From: Leptothrix cholodnii SP-6
GTDB taxonomy: Bacteria; Pseudomonadota; Gammaproteobacteria; Burkholderiales; Burkholderiaceae_C
Assembly (NCBI RefSeq): GCF_000019785.1
Contig: NC_010524.1
Coordinates: 1,488,001 to 1,552,000, forward strand
DNA: 64,000 bases
Reading direction: 5' to 3'
Under the pieces are notes generated by a model, which did no database searches, was not told where the DNA came from, and was given only the letters and a program-made list of their open reading frames with translations. Of the stretch, positions 46,856-54,932 are shown piece after piece (position 1 is the first letter of the stretch; each line of letters starts with the position of its first letter). The position numbers and the translations under genes were made by a program.

Positions 46856-47614
46856 CTACTGCATGTTGTGGCGCGCCAGCCGGCCCGGGTCGGGGATGCA
46901 GATCTCGCGCTTGTCGATCTGGATCAGGCCGGCGCCTTCGAGCTCGTGCAGCACGCGCGAGAAGTATTCGGGCGTCAGCGACAGGCGCGAGGCGATCGTC
47001 GCCTTGCTGACCGGCAGCGACACGCGCAGCTCGCGCGGCGGCACAGATTCGTCCTTGCACATCGGCGCACAGCCGGCACCGGCCAGCGTCATCTCGGCAG
47101 CGTCGTCGCCTTCTTCGGGCAGGTCGCGCAGCAGGTAGCCGATCACGCGCTGCATGCCGCTGTGCAGCGCATAGGCCTGCACGTCGTGCACGAGGCCGTG
47201 CAGGCGCCGCGAGATGCCCGCCAGCATGCGCATCGCGAAGCGCGAGTCGCGCTCGATCTCGCCGAGCACCGCGGCCTTGCCCACGCTCAGCAGCAGCGTG
47301 TCGCTGAGTGCCTGGGCGTTGATGATGTAGGGCTTGCCGGTGAACATCAGCGCCTCGGCGAAGCTGTTGCCGGGGCCGATCAGCTCGATGACCTTTTCCT
47401 GGCCGGCCGGCGAGATCGCGTACAGCTTGACCTGTCCCATCACCGTGACGTGGAACTCCTCGCACGGCTCGCCGATGCGGAAGATGTTGTCGCCACGCAC
47501 CATGCGGCGCAGTCGGCAGCCTTCGGCCAGGCGCTGCAGCTCGGCCGGTGTCATTTCCTGGAACAGCGGCAGCACCGCCAGGTAACGCGGCAGATCGAAA
47601 CGGGTGTTGTCCAA
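46856..47614 (-). CDS. Crp/Fnr-family regulator, DNR/NNR-like
   Basis: 252 residues. A cyclic-nucleotide-binding-type beta roll (about 15-130), the long dimer helix and a winged helix (200-245) with LPVSKATIASRLSLTPEYFSRVLHELEGAGLI. The E-x-x-S-R recognition residues (E217, S220-R221 by my count, one residue uncertain) are those that read TTGA half-sites in FNR and DNR, matching the boxes before nirS, nirC and nirN. There is no N-terminal cysteine set for an FNR oxygen-sensing cluster, so NO sensing as in DNR is more probable. Unusual is an insertion near 170-195 with a C-x3-C pair (GCAPMCKDES). Confidence 0.88.
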   Translation of the reverse strand: MDNTRFDLPRYLAVLPLFQEMTPAELQRLAEGCRLRRMVRGDNIFRIGEPCEEFHVTVMGQVKLYAISPAGQEKVIELIGPGNSFAEALMFTGKPYIINAQALSDTLLLSVGKAAVLGEIERDSRFAMRMLAGISRRLHGLVHDVQAYALHSGMQRVIGYLLRDLPEEGDDAAEMTLAGAGCAPMCKDESVPPRELRVSLPVSKATIASRLSLTPEYFSRVLHELEGAGLIQIDKREICIPDPGRLARHNMQ

Positions 47615-47704
47615 ACGGGTCTCCTTGTGCCACGACCGCGCCGGACGGGCGATCGTGGCGAGCGGTGTGATGGCGCGGCCGCCCGCGCCATCATGGCACG
47701 TCGC

Positions 47705-48382
47705 TCAGTCCTTGCCGTAGTTGGGCGAATGCGGCCCGTACAGCATGCCGTTCGGCCGCCCCGCCGACAGCAGGCGCTGGCTGGCGATGCCGGCCACCGG
47801 GTGGCTGCTGTCGACCACGCTGTGCATGATCTGCTTGACCACCGCCGTGACCAGCAGGCCGACCAGTCCGCCCTGGTTGTTGTTGTTCTGCTCCGAACTC
47901 GAGGCGGTGGCCGAGCCGCTCCAGAGCTCCTGGCCGGTCTTCAGGTCGACCAGCCGGGCGCTGGCCGACACCACGGCGGCGCTGTCGAACACCATGTAGG
48001 TGGTGCCGTATTTCGTCACCGTGAGGTAGAGCGCGGCGTCGGCGCCGAAGATCTCGCGCAGCTTGGCGCGGTCGATCGCGTGCATCTCGGCCGGCTCGGA
48101 GACACCGTTCTGCTTGAAGGTCTCGGCCACCAGGCTGACCGGCATCACGTAGTAGCCCGACTCGGCCAGCGGATGTGTCACCTGCGACAGCACGCTGAAC
48201 GTGGCGTTGACGTCGGGCGAGTTGTTGACCGGCGGCAGCACCAGGATCGACTGCGGGCGGCTGCCCCGGTAGGCGGTGTAGTCGAAGGTCGGCGGCGTGG
48301 CGCAGCCGGCCAGCAGCGCGGCGGCGCAGGCCAGCACGAACCCCTTCACGAGGGCCGCGGATGGGATGGCGGTGTGGCTCAT
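47705..48382 (-). CDS. DUF799 (GNA1162) family lipoprotein
   Basis: 225 residues. The lipobox is LLAGC in AAALLAGCATPPTFDYTAY. The mature part matches DUF799: RPQSILVLPPVNNSPDV.A....SQVTHPLAESGYYVMPV, then ETFKQNGVSEPAEMHAID and LREIFGADAALYLTVTKYGTTY. GNA1162 of Neisseria is an outer-membrane-associated relative with a TolB-like fold. It is last of three coupled genes: CsgG-like, DUF4810, DUF799. Together they probably form an envelope lipoprotein complex; the substrate is unknown. Confidence 0.88.
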   Translation of the reverse strand: MSHTAIPSAALVKGFVLACAAALLAGCATPPTFDYTAYRGSRPQSILVLPPVNNSPDVNATFSVLSQVTHPLAESGYYVMPVSLVAETFKQNGVSEPAEMHAIDRAKLREIFGADAALYLTVTKYGTTYMVFDSAAVVSASARLVDLKTGQELWSGSATASSSEQNNNNQGGLVGLLVTAVVKQIMHSVVDSSHPVAGIASQRLLSAGRPNGMLYGPHSPNYGKD

Positions 48383-48759
48383 TTCTTGTCCTTGTCCTTG
48401 CCCTTGACCAGCAGGAAGTCCATGTAGTGCGCCGCTTCCGGGAACAGCGCCTTCTCGGCCTGGAAGGACTGTACGGCCTGGTCGTCGCGGCCCATGTTGG
48501 CGTACAGCAGGCCCAGGTGGGCGTGGTAGCCCGGTGGCGGCTTGGCACCCTTGGCGGCGATCTTCTGCAGGTCGGCCTCGAGCACGCTGGCCTGGGCTTC
48601 GGGGCCCTTGCTGTCGGACTTGAAGTACTCGTAGACCTGCGGCTGATAGCCACCCCATTCGTAGAGCGAGGGCGGGCGGTTGACGCAGCCGCAGGCCAGC
48701 AGGCTGGTGCCGAGCAGGGCCGCCCAGGCGAGCGGCCGGATCAGTGTGTGCTTGCTCAT
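48379..48759 (-). CDS. DUF4810 family lipoprotein
   Basis: 126 residues with a lipobox (LLACGC) and the conserved YEWGGYQPQVYEYFKSD just after it. A TPR-like helical pair follows (PPGYHAHLGLLYANMGRDDQAVQSFQAEKALFPEAAHYMDFLL), then a lysine/aspartate tail (KGKDKDKK). It overlaps both neighbours by four bases, which couples it tightly to the CsgG-like and DUF799 genes. This trio is conserved as a set in many proteobacteria, and the protein is expected to act at the inner face of the outer membrane. Function not known. Confidence 0.87.
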   Translation of the reverse strand: MSKHTLIRPLAWAALLGTSLLACGCVNRPPSLYEWGGYQPQVYEYFKSDSKGPEAQASVLEADLQKIAAKGAKPPPGYHAHLGLLYANMGRDDQAVQSFQAEKALFPEAAHYMDFLLVKGKDKDKK

Positions 48760-49433
48760 TGGGCCGGTTTCCATGCACCCGAATCGACCGCCGCCGAGAG
48801 CTTGTTGACGGCGTCGCGGATGGCCAGGTCGAGCACCTTGCCGTTGAGCGTGGAGTCGTAGCTGGCGGTGCCGCCGAAGCCGATCACCTCGCGGTTGGAC
48901 AGGCTGTATTCGGCCGCGCCCTGGCTCGAATACACCACCTCGGCGGTGCTGGTCTTGACGATGTTGAGGTTGACCTTGGCGTAGGCGATCTGCTGCTTGC
49001 CGCGGCCGAGGATGCCGAACAGCTGGTGGTCGCCGACCTCCTTGCGGCCGAATTCGGTGACGTCGCCGGTGACCACGTAGTCGGCACCCTTGAGCGTCTG
49101 CGCGGTGCCCTTGAGGCCGGCCTCCTGCTTGGTTTCCTGCATGTTCTCGCGGTCCAGCACGTTGAAGCGGTTGGTCTGCTGCAGGTGCGTGATCAGGATG
49201 GTCTTGGCCTGGCTGCCGAGGCGGTCGACGCCGTCGGAGAAGATGCCGCGCATGTAGCTGGAGCGGTTGTCGAACTTGCCGATCGACACCGGCGTGCGCA
49301 CACCGGTGTAGGGGCGCGCGGCGCTTTCGACCTGCTGCACGGCCAGGGTCTGCGAGCTCTCGGTGGCGCAACCGGACAGGGCGGCCAGCACGGCGGCAGC
49401 GGCCAGCGCGGTGAGGGAACGGATGGACTTCAT
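48756..49433 (-). CDS. CsgG/HfaB-family lipoprotein
   Basis: 225 residues. A signal peptide with lipobox LSGC is followed by a CsgG-like domain: VSIGKFDNRSSYMRGIFSDGVDRLGSQAKTILITHLQQTNRFNVLDRENM, then GADYVVTGDVTEFGRKEVGDH and a beta segment YAKVNLNIVKTSTAEVVYSS. CsgG itself forms the curli export pore; the shorter members with DUF4810 and DUF799 partners have no curli genes around them, and none are seen here. It is first of the three-gene operon. Confidence 0.87.
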   Translation of the reverse strand: MKSIRSLTALAAAAVLAALSGCATESSQTLAVQQVESAARPYTGVRTPVSIGKFDNRSSYMRGIFSDGVDRLGSQAKTILITHLQQTNRFNVLDRENMQETKQEAGLKGTAQTLKGADYVVTGDVTEFGRKEVGDHQLFGILGRGKQQIAYAKVNLNIVKTSTAEVVYSSQGAAEYSLSNREVIGFGGTASYDSTLNGKVLDLAIRDAVNKLSAAVDSGAWKPAQ

Positions 49434-49473
49434 GGGGATCCTCTCTGAGTCATGGAAATGGTCGATCTTCGAA

Positions 49474-49500
49474 CGAAAACAAGCGGCCCGTGGGGCCGCT
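49474..49500 (-). terminator. Terminator of the hox operon
   Basis: Read leftward, an eight-pair stem AGCGGCCC/GGGCCGCT with a three-base loop is followed by TTGTTTTCGTT. It begins 27 bases after the hoxW stop. Confidence 0.75.
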
Positions 49501-49527
49501 CGTCAATGTATCGCGCGAGCAGGAACG

Positions 49528-50007
49528 TCAGTGCTGGCCCAGATCAAGCCAGCTGCGGGCCCAGTCGACCGCCGCGGCCAGGTTGTCGAGCGCGGACGGG
49601 CTCGGCGGCTCGCCCAGCTCGAAGCGCGTGCCGCTGATCGCCAGCAGCGTGCAGGGCGGCGGCTCGGCCTGGTGCAGGTCGCGGTAGACCTGCATCACCG
49701 AGGTCGGCGACATCGCGTGCGTGGTGAAGGTGACATCACGCGCAGGCGCCAGCGTCGTGACCTCGAACGGCGCGCTGCACGTCAGGCTGGCATCGACGAA
49801 CAGCACCCGCTCGCGGCCGACCAGATCGAGCGCGTGTTCGACCTGCAGCTGGTAGTCGTCGAGAAACTCGATGCGGCCGCCGACTTCCGGATCGGCCTCG
49901 GCCAGCGCGCCGAGCCGCTCGATGAACAGCGGCCCGAGCGCATCGTCACCCCGGCTGGCGTTGCCCCAGCCGAACACGAGCAAGGGTGCGGACGACGTTG
50001 CCGTCAC
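49528..50007 (-). CDS. hoxW: Hydrogenase maturation endopeptidase HoxW
   Basis: 159 residues from a GTG that overlaps the hoxH stop (GTGA). The opening LLVFGWGNASRGDDALGPLFIE is the HycI/HoxW signature, with nickel-contacting acidic residue (the D in RGDDALG), a second acidic/histidine set in the LDDYQLQVEHALDL segment, and FVDASL. The enzyme cuts the C-terminal tail from the HoxH precursor after nickel insertion. Its place next to hoxH makes that pairing clear. It is last in the operon, before a terminator. Confidence 0.92.
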   Translation of the reverse strand: MTATSSAPLLVFGWGNASRGDDALGPLFIERLGALAEADPEVGGRIEFLDDYQLQVEHALDLVGRERVLFVDASLTCSAPFEVTTLAPARDVTFTTHAMSPTSVMQVYRDLHQAEPPPCTLLAISGTRFELGEPPSPSALDNLAAAVDWARSWLDLGQH

Positions 50008-51518
50008 GCCGGCAGGCCCACCGGTGCCGCGAGGTTGCGCACCAGCTCGCCGGTCGACGACTTCAGCACGTGGTCGATCAGCTCGCCGTTGGGGCCCTGC
50101 AGCACCACGTCGAGCGGCATCTGGCCCAGCGCGTGGGTGGCGCAGCTCAGGCACGGGTCGTAGGCGCGGATCGCCACCTCGATGTGGTTGAGCAGGCCCT
50201 CGGTCAGCTCCTGGCCGTCGAGGTACTGGCGCGCCACCGAGCGCACTGCCTCGTTCATGGCCTGGTTGTTGTGCGTGGTCGAGACGATCAGGTTGCACAG
50301 CGTGACGAGGTCGTCGTCACCCACCTTGTAGTGGTGGATCAGCGTGCCGCGTGGCGCCTCGATGATGCCCACGCCTTCGCCACGCCGGGTGCCGGTGGCC
50401 ATCAGGTCGCCGCCCAGGATGTCGGGGTCGTCGAGCAGGTCGCGGATCACCTCCACCGAGTGCAGCACCTCGATCATGCGGGCCCAGTGGTAGGCCAGCG
50501 TGGCGTGGATGGGCTCGCCCTTGCCCCAGTCGATGAACTCGCGGCGCTCGGCCTCGGCCAGCGGGCTGGGGATGAAATCGCAGTTCTGCACCCGCGCCAG
50601 CGGGCCGACGCGATACCAGCCGGCCTCGCGCCCGAGCGAGCGCAGGTGCGGGAACTTCATGTAGGTCCAGGGCCGCACCTCTTCCTCGATCAGGTCGAGG
50701 TAGCTCTGGTCGCTGGCGCCGTCGATGATGATCTGGCCGGCGGCATCACGCGCGCGCAGCACGCCGTCGTAGAGGTCCATCGCGCCGTCCGCGCGCACGA
50801 GAGACAGCATGTTGGAGCGGAAGCTGCCGAAGCTGTCGTACAGCGCCGGGTTCTGTGCGTGCAGCTGCTTGGCGATGGTGACGGCGTCCTGCGCCCACTC
50901 GATCATCTGCTCGACGTCACGGCGCAGCATGTCGCGGTCGGCACGGCTGACATGCTTGTTCATGCCACCCGGAATCGCGCCGGTGCCGTGCACGCGCTTA
51001 CCGGCGGTGACGCGGATCACCTCCTGCCCGAACTTGCGCAGCAGCACGCCCTTCTTGGCGACGTCCGGGTGCGCCTGCACCACGCCGACGATGTTGCGCA
51101 GGTTCACCGCCGAGTCGAAGCCGAACAGCAGGTCGGGCGACGACAAATGGAAGAAGTGCAGCGCGTGCGACTGCATCGTCTGGCCGTAATGCATCAGCCG
51201 GCGGATCTTCTCGGCGCTGCGCGTGATCGGCTGCGTGCCGAGCACCACGTCCATCGCCTTGGCGGCGGCCAGGTGGTGCGACACCGGGCAGATGCCGCAC
51301 AGGCGCTGCACCATCACCGGCACCTCCCAGTACGGCCGGCCTTCGATGAACTTCTCGAAGCCGCGGAACTCGACGATGTGCAGCCGCACCTGCTGCACGC
51401 GGTTGTGGTCGTCAAGCAGGATCGTCACCTTGCCGTGGCCTTCCACGCGCGAGACGGGGTCGATGGCGACGCGGCGCAGGCCTTGCGGCGCGGCGGCGGT
51501 TTCCAGGTCAAAGCTCAT
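50004..51518 (-). CDS. hoxH: NAD-reducing hydrogenase large subunit HoxH
   Basis: 504 residues. It carries the NiFe active site. The first cysteine pair is in RLCGICPVSHHLA and the second in YDPCLSCATH; together they bind nickel and iron. The GHGKVTILLDDHNRVQQVRLHIVEFRGFEKFIEGR opening is typical of bidirectional group 3 enzymes. HoxW should cut after the histidine of CATH, leaving a removed tail of about 42 residues, longer than the roughly 24 I recall in Cupriavidus. It is separated from hoxY by 142 bases that hold a repeat. Confidence 0.96.
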   Translation of the reverse strand: MSFDLETAAAPQGLRRVAIDPVSRVEGHGKVTILLDDHNRVQQVRLHIVEFRGFEKFIEGRPYWEVPVMVQRLCGICPVSHHLAAAKAMDVVLGTQPITRSAEKIRRLMHYGQTMQSHALHFFHLSSPDLLFGFDSAVNLRNIVGVVQAHPDVAKKGVLLRKFGQEVIRVTAGKRVHGTGAIPGGMNKHVSRADRDMLRRDVEQMIEWAQDAVTIAKQLHAQNPALYDSFGSFRSNMLSLVRADGAMDLYDGVLRARDAAGQIIIDGASDQSYLDLIEEEVRPWTYMKFPHLRSLGREAGWYRVGPLARVQNCDFIPSPLAEAERREFIDWGKGEPIHATLAYHWARMIEVLHSVEVIRDLLDDPDILGGDLMATGTRRGEGVGIIEAPRGTLIHHYKVGDDDLVTLCNLIVSTTHNNQAMNEAVRSVARQYLDGQELTEGLLNHIEVAIRAYDPCLSCATHALGQMPLDVVLQGPNGELIDHVLKSSTGELVRNLAAPVGLPA

Positions 51519-51574
51519 TGCGAGTGCTCCTTGGTGTCTGCGTGCTTCCTTGACGCGTCGGTGTGCCGCAACCC

Positions 51575-51659
51575 GGCAGCGGCCGCGGATCCGGCTCTGC
51601 CGGGCCGCTGGCTGCGCCCCCTCGAGGGGGGAGCGCCGCAGGCGCTACGGGGGTGGGCC
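51575..51659 (-). repeat. Dispersed intergenic hairpin repeat, copy between hoxY and hoxH
   Basis: Contains CGGGCCGCTGG, CCCCCTCGAGGGGGG and GCGCCGCAGGCGC, the same kinds of hairpin in the opposite order to the copies beside nifK. It interrupts an otherwise tightly packed operon. Confidence 0.65.
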
Positions 51660-51660
51660 A

Positions 51661-52236
51661 TCAGTCGTAATGCATCAGACCGTGGCCCAGATGCGGCGTG
51701 CGGCCCGCCATCAGGTCGGTCAGGAACTGCCAGAACGCGTCGGCCGAAGGTGGGCAGCCGGGCAGGAAGTAGTCGACGTGCACCACCTCGTGGATCGGGT
51801 GCACCTTGTTGAGCGGCAGCGGCAGCTCGGGGTCGTTGGGGATCACGCTGCCGACGGTCATGCCGGGGCGGCTCTGATAGACGTCGTGCAGCATCTGCGC
51901 CAGGTCGAGGTGGTTGCGCTGCGCCGGCAGGCCGCCGTTGATCGCGCAGGCGCCCACCGCTACGAGGGTCTTGCAGTGGGCGCGAAACTCCTTGAGCACC
52001 ACCACGTTCTCGGAGTTGCACAGCCCGCCCTCGATCAGGCCGAGGTCGCAGTGGCCGATCTGCTTGATGTCGGTCAGCGGCGAGCGGTCGAACTCGATGT
52101 GCTCGATCAGCTCCAGCAGCCGCTCGTCGATGTCGAGAAACGACATGTGGCAGCCGAAGCAGCCCGCCAGCGAGACGGTCGCGACCTTCAGCTTGCGCGG
52201 CTGGTGCGTCGGGTAGAGGGGTTTGAGCGAGTTCAT
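51661..52236 (-). CDS. hoxY: NAD-reducing hydrogenase small subunit HoxY
   Basis: 191 residues, the short form typical of cytoplasmic Hox enzymes, with no twin-arginine signal. The proximal [4Fe-4S] cluster is bound by cysteines in LAGCFGCHMSFLD, VGACAINGG and LPGCPPSAD. With HoxH it forms the hydrogen-splitting half of the complex. Its start overlaps hoxU by four bases, while an unusual 142-base gap with a repeat separates it from hoxH. Confidence 0.95.
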   Translation of the reverse strand: MNSLKPLYPTHQPRKLKVATVSLAGCFGCHMSFLDIDERLLELIEHIEFDRSPLTDIKQIGHCDLGLIEGGLCNSENVVVLKEFRAHCKTLVAVGACAINGGLPAQRNHLDLAQMLHDVYQSRPGMTVGSVIPNDPELPLPLNKVHPIHEVVHVDYFLPGCPPSADAFWQFLTDLMAGRTPHLGHGLMHYD

Positions 52237-52937
52237 GGCAGCTCCTGCTGGCCGTTCTGATCGACGGTCGCGACGTCATAACGCCGCTCGCCGATCGGGA
52301 TCACGAAGCCGCGCCGCTTGGGCAGGATCACGCCCACCGGGCAGATGCTGGCGGCGCGGTCGGCCAGCGCCATGTCCGTATCGCCGAGCTTGCCACTCTC
52401 GCTGTTGACCACCAGGTGCGCGCCCAGGCTGTTGCCGGCGATCGCGAAGATGCTCTTGCCGTCGACCTCGGCGCTGGCGCGCACGCACAGGCCGCACAGG
52501 ATGCAGCGGTTGAAGTCGAGCAGGATGTGTGGGTGGCTGGCGTCGACCGGGCGATCCGGGTAGAACTCCTCGAAGTGCGGCCCCTCCATGTGCATCTGGT
52601 AGGCGGTGGCCTGCAGCAGGCAGTTGCCGCTTTTTTCGCACGACGGGCAGAAGTGGTTGCCCTCGACGAACAGCATCTGCAGCAGCGTCTTGCGGTGGCC
52701 GTTGAGCTCCTCGGTGTCGCTCTCGACCAGCTGGCCCGGCTCGGCCTTGAGCGTGCACGCGGCACCGGGCCGGCCGTTGACCTTGACGGTGCACAGCCGG
52801 CACGAGCCGTGCGGCGAGAACTCCGGGTGCCAGCACAGGTGCGGGATGTAGTGCCCGGCGTTGCGCGCCGCCTCGAGCACGGTCTCGCCCGGCGTGAACG
52901 GCACGTCGTTGCCATCAAGCGTGAAGCTGGTGCTCAT
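52233..52937 (-). CDS. hoxU: NAD-reducing hydrogenase diaphorase small subunit HoxU
   Basis: 234 residues, related to the N-terminal part of NuoG. A [2Fe-2S] site (GHYIPHLCWHPEFSPHGSCRLCTV...GAAC) is followed by the His-Cys cluster (GNHFCPSCEKSGNCLLQ) and a CILCGLCVRA [4Fe-4S] motif. A further cysteine near the end is in SICPVGVI. It carries electrons between HoxY and HoxF. Overlaps both hoxF and hoxY by four bases. Confidence 0.95.
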   Translation of the reverse strand: MSTSFTLDGNDVPFTPGETVLEAARNAGHYIPHLCWHPEFSPHGSCRLCTVKVNGRPGAACTLKAEPGQLVESDTEELNGHRKTLLQMLFVEGNHFCPSCEKSGNCLLQATAYQMHMEGPHFEEFYPDRPVDASHPHILLDFNRCILCGLCVRASAEVDGKSIFAIAGNSLGAHLVVNSESGKLGDTDMALADRAASICPVGVILPKRRGFVIPIGERRYDVATVDQNGQQELP

Positions 52938-54769
52938 TCCACAATCTCCAGGTGCGAAGCGGGGTCGTCGCGGCCGGTCATCTGCCGGGCGATCGACAGT
53001 TCGGCGTCGAGGCTGAAAGCCGGTTCGAAGTACAGCGATGTGAGCCGCTGTTCGTAGGCCGGCCGGAACTTGGCGATGGTGTCGCGCAGCGGGTTGCAGG
53101 CGGCGCCGCCCAGGCCGCAGTGGGTGGCCGTGTGCATCAGCTTGTCGAGCTCGAACAGCACGTCCACGTCATGCCGCGAACCCTGGCCGGCGGCCAGCTT
53201 GTCCATGCGCTTGACGACCAGCGCGGTGCCGACGCGGCACGGCGTGCAGAAGCCGCAGCTCTCGTGGGCGAAGAACTGGGCGAAGTTGCGCGCCACCTCG
53301 AACATATCGCGCGAGCGGTCGAACACCATGAAGGCGCCGGCGGTCGGCACGTCTTCAAACGCGATGCGCCGGCCGAACTCGAAGGCCGACAGGCACACGC
53401 CCGACGGCCCGCCGACTTGCACCGCCTGCGTGTCGCGCGCGCCGCAGTCCTCGAGGATGCGGCCGATGCGGGTGCCGTACGGGTATTCGTAGATGCCGGG
53501 CCGCTCGCAGTCGCCCGACACCGAATGGATCTTGGTGCCGGTCGACTTGGGCGTGCCGATGCCGGCCCACCAGGCCGCGCCGTGCACGGCGATGTGGGTG
53601 ACGGCGCAGTAGGTCTCGACGTTGTTGACGATGGTCGGCTCGTCGAGGTAGCCGTGTTCGACCGGGTAGGGCGGGCGGATGCGCGGCGTGCCGCGTTTGC
53701 CTTCCAGCGACTCGATCAGCGCCGACTCTTCGCCGCACACATAGGCGCCGGCGCCGACGTGGATGTCGATGTCGAAATCGAAGCCCTCGCGGCCCTGGAT
53801 CGCCGCACCGAGCAGATTCGCTTCGCGGCGGCGCTGCAGCACGGCCTGCAGCGGCTCCAGCAGGTAGCGGTACTCGCCGCGCAGGTAGACGAAACCCTGG
53901 CGCGCGCCGATCGCGAAGCCGGCGATCGTCATGCCCTCGAACAGCGAGTCGGCGTAGCGGCTCAGAAGCACCCGGTCCTTGAAGGTGCCGGGCTCGCCCT
54001 CGTCGGCGTTGCAGACGACGTAGTGGGTGTTGTCGGGCGTGTTGCCGGGCGCCTCGCGGCACAGCTCCCACTTGCGGCCGGTCTGGTAGCCCGCGCCGCC
54101 GCGGCCACGCAGGTTGGACTGCTTGACCTCGTCGAGCAGCGCCTGCCAGCCCCGCGCCAGCGCCGCCGCCAGCGCCACGCCGGGTGCCTGCGGGGTGCCG
54201 AGCAGCACATCGGCGCGGTGGATGTTGTCGACCACCTCGAACCATTCGGCCGGCCACGCCGCCACCGGCGTGCGGGCCTCGATCAGCTCGGCGATGCGCG
54301 CCACCCGCTGCGCGTCGAGCCGGGTGATGACGTGGTGGTGGTTGACCAGCAGCGCCGGTCCCTGGTCGCACAGGCCGGTGCACGAACTGCGTGCCACGCT
54401 GACGCGGCCGTCGGCGCGCATCCGGCCGGGCTCGACGCGCAGCTGCTGGCACAGGTCGGCCAGCAGCGCCTCGCTGCCGAGCATGCGGTCGGTGATGTTG
54501 TCGCTCAGCAGAAGTCGGTACTCACCGACCGGCTGCATGTGGAAGAAGCGGTAGAAGCTGGCCACGCCCTCCACGTGGGCCAGCGTCAGGCCCAGTTCAT
54601 GTGCCAGCAGGCTCAGGGTGTCGCGCGGCAGCCAGGTCTGGTGGGCCTGCACCTCGCGCAGGATCTGGACCAGGGCGTGCGGGTTGCGCCCGTGGCGTCT
54701 CAGCAGGGCCTCCATGCCGTCGCCCTGCAGGCGGTCAGGGGGTGTCGTCTCGATCTTTACCGGGGCCAT
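52934..54769 (-). CDS. hoxF: NAD-reducing hydrogenase diaphorase large subunit HoxF
   Basis: 611 residues from the ATG with GGAGAG upstream; an earlier in-frame ATG at 54817 is less well placed. The N-terminal 170 residues are a NuoE/HoxE-like domain (VEGVASFYRFFHMQPVGEY; SSCTGLCDQGPALLVNHHHV). A NuoF-type part follows, with the FMN/NAD site RGRGGAGYQTGRKWE, CNADEGEPGTFKDR and GAGAYVCGEESALIESLEGKRGTPR, and a [4Fe-4S] site ESCGFCTPCR...HCGLG. It reduces NAD+ with electrons from H2. The fused HoxE domain is as in Cupriavidus. First gene of hoxFUYHW. Confidence 0.95.
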   Translation of the reverse strand: MAPVKIETTPPDRLQGDGMEALLRRHGRNPHALVQILREVQAHQTWLPRDTLSLLAHELGLTLAHVEGVASFYRFFHMQPVGEYRLLLSDNITDRMLGSEALLADLCQQLRVEPGRMRADGRVSVARSSCTGLCDQGPALLVNHHHVITRLDAQRVARIAELIEARTPVAAWPAEWFEVVDNIHRADVLLGTPQAPGVALAAALARGWQALLDEVKQSNLRGRGGAGYQTGRKWELCREAPGNTPDNTHYVVCNADEGEPGTFKDRVLLSRYADSLFEGMTIAGFAIGARQGFVYLRGEYRYLLEPLQAVLQRRREANLLGAAIQGREGFDFDIDIHVGAGAYVCGEESALIESLEGKRGTPRIRPPYPVEHGYLDEPTIVNNVETYCAVTHIAVHGAAWWAGIGTPKSTGTKIHSVSGDCERPGIYEYPYGTRIGRILEDCGARDTQAVQVGGPSGVCLSAFEFGRRIAFEDVPTAGAFMVFDRSRDMFEVARNFAQFFAHESCGFCTPCRVGTALVVKRMDKLAAGQGSRHDVDVLFELDKLMHTATHCGLGGAACNPLRDTIAKFRPAYEQRLTSLYFEPAFSLDAELSIARQMTGRDDPASHLEIVE

Positions 54770-54932
54770 CTCGTTGCTCTCCAGTGCCACGCTGGGGCGG
54801 CGTGGGTTGCGCAGCATCGTACGTGATGTTCACGGCGTCCGGAACCTCGGCGGCGGGTTTCGATCCGGCGGGTCGGTAGACTCGTGTGGGGTGGTTCGCC
54901 ACCGCTTCTCAACGCATCCGGTCCCAGCCAGC

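Noticed and set aside
54770..54800. A possible sigma-54 promoter before hoxF
   Set aside because: A GTGCCA and a GC pair occur leftward, but their spacing is one base short and they overlap the ribosome site, so they do not form a usable -24/-12 element.
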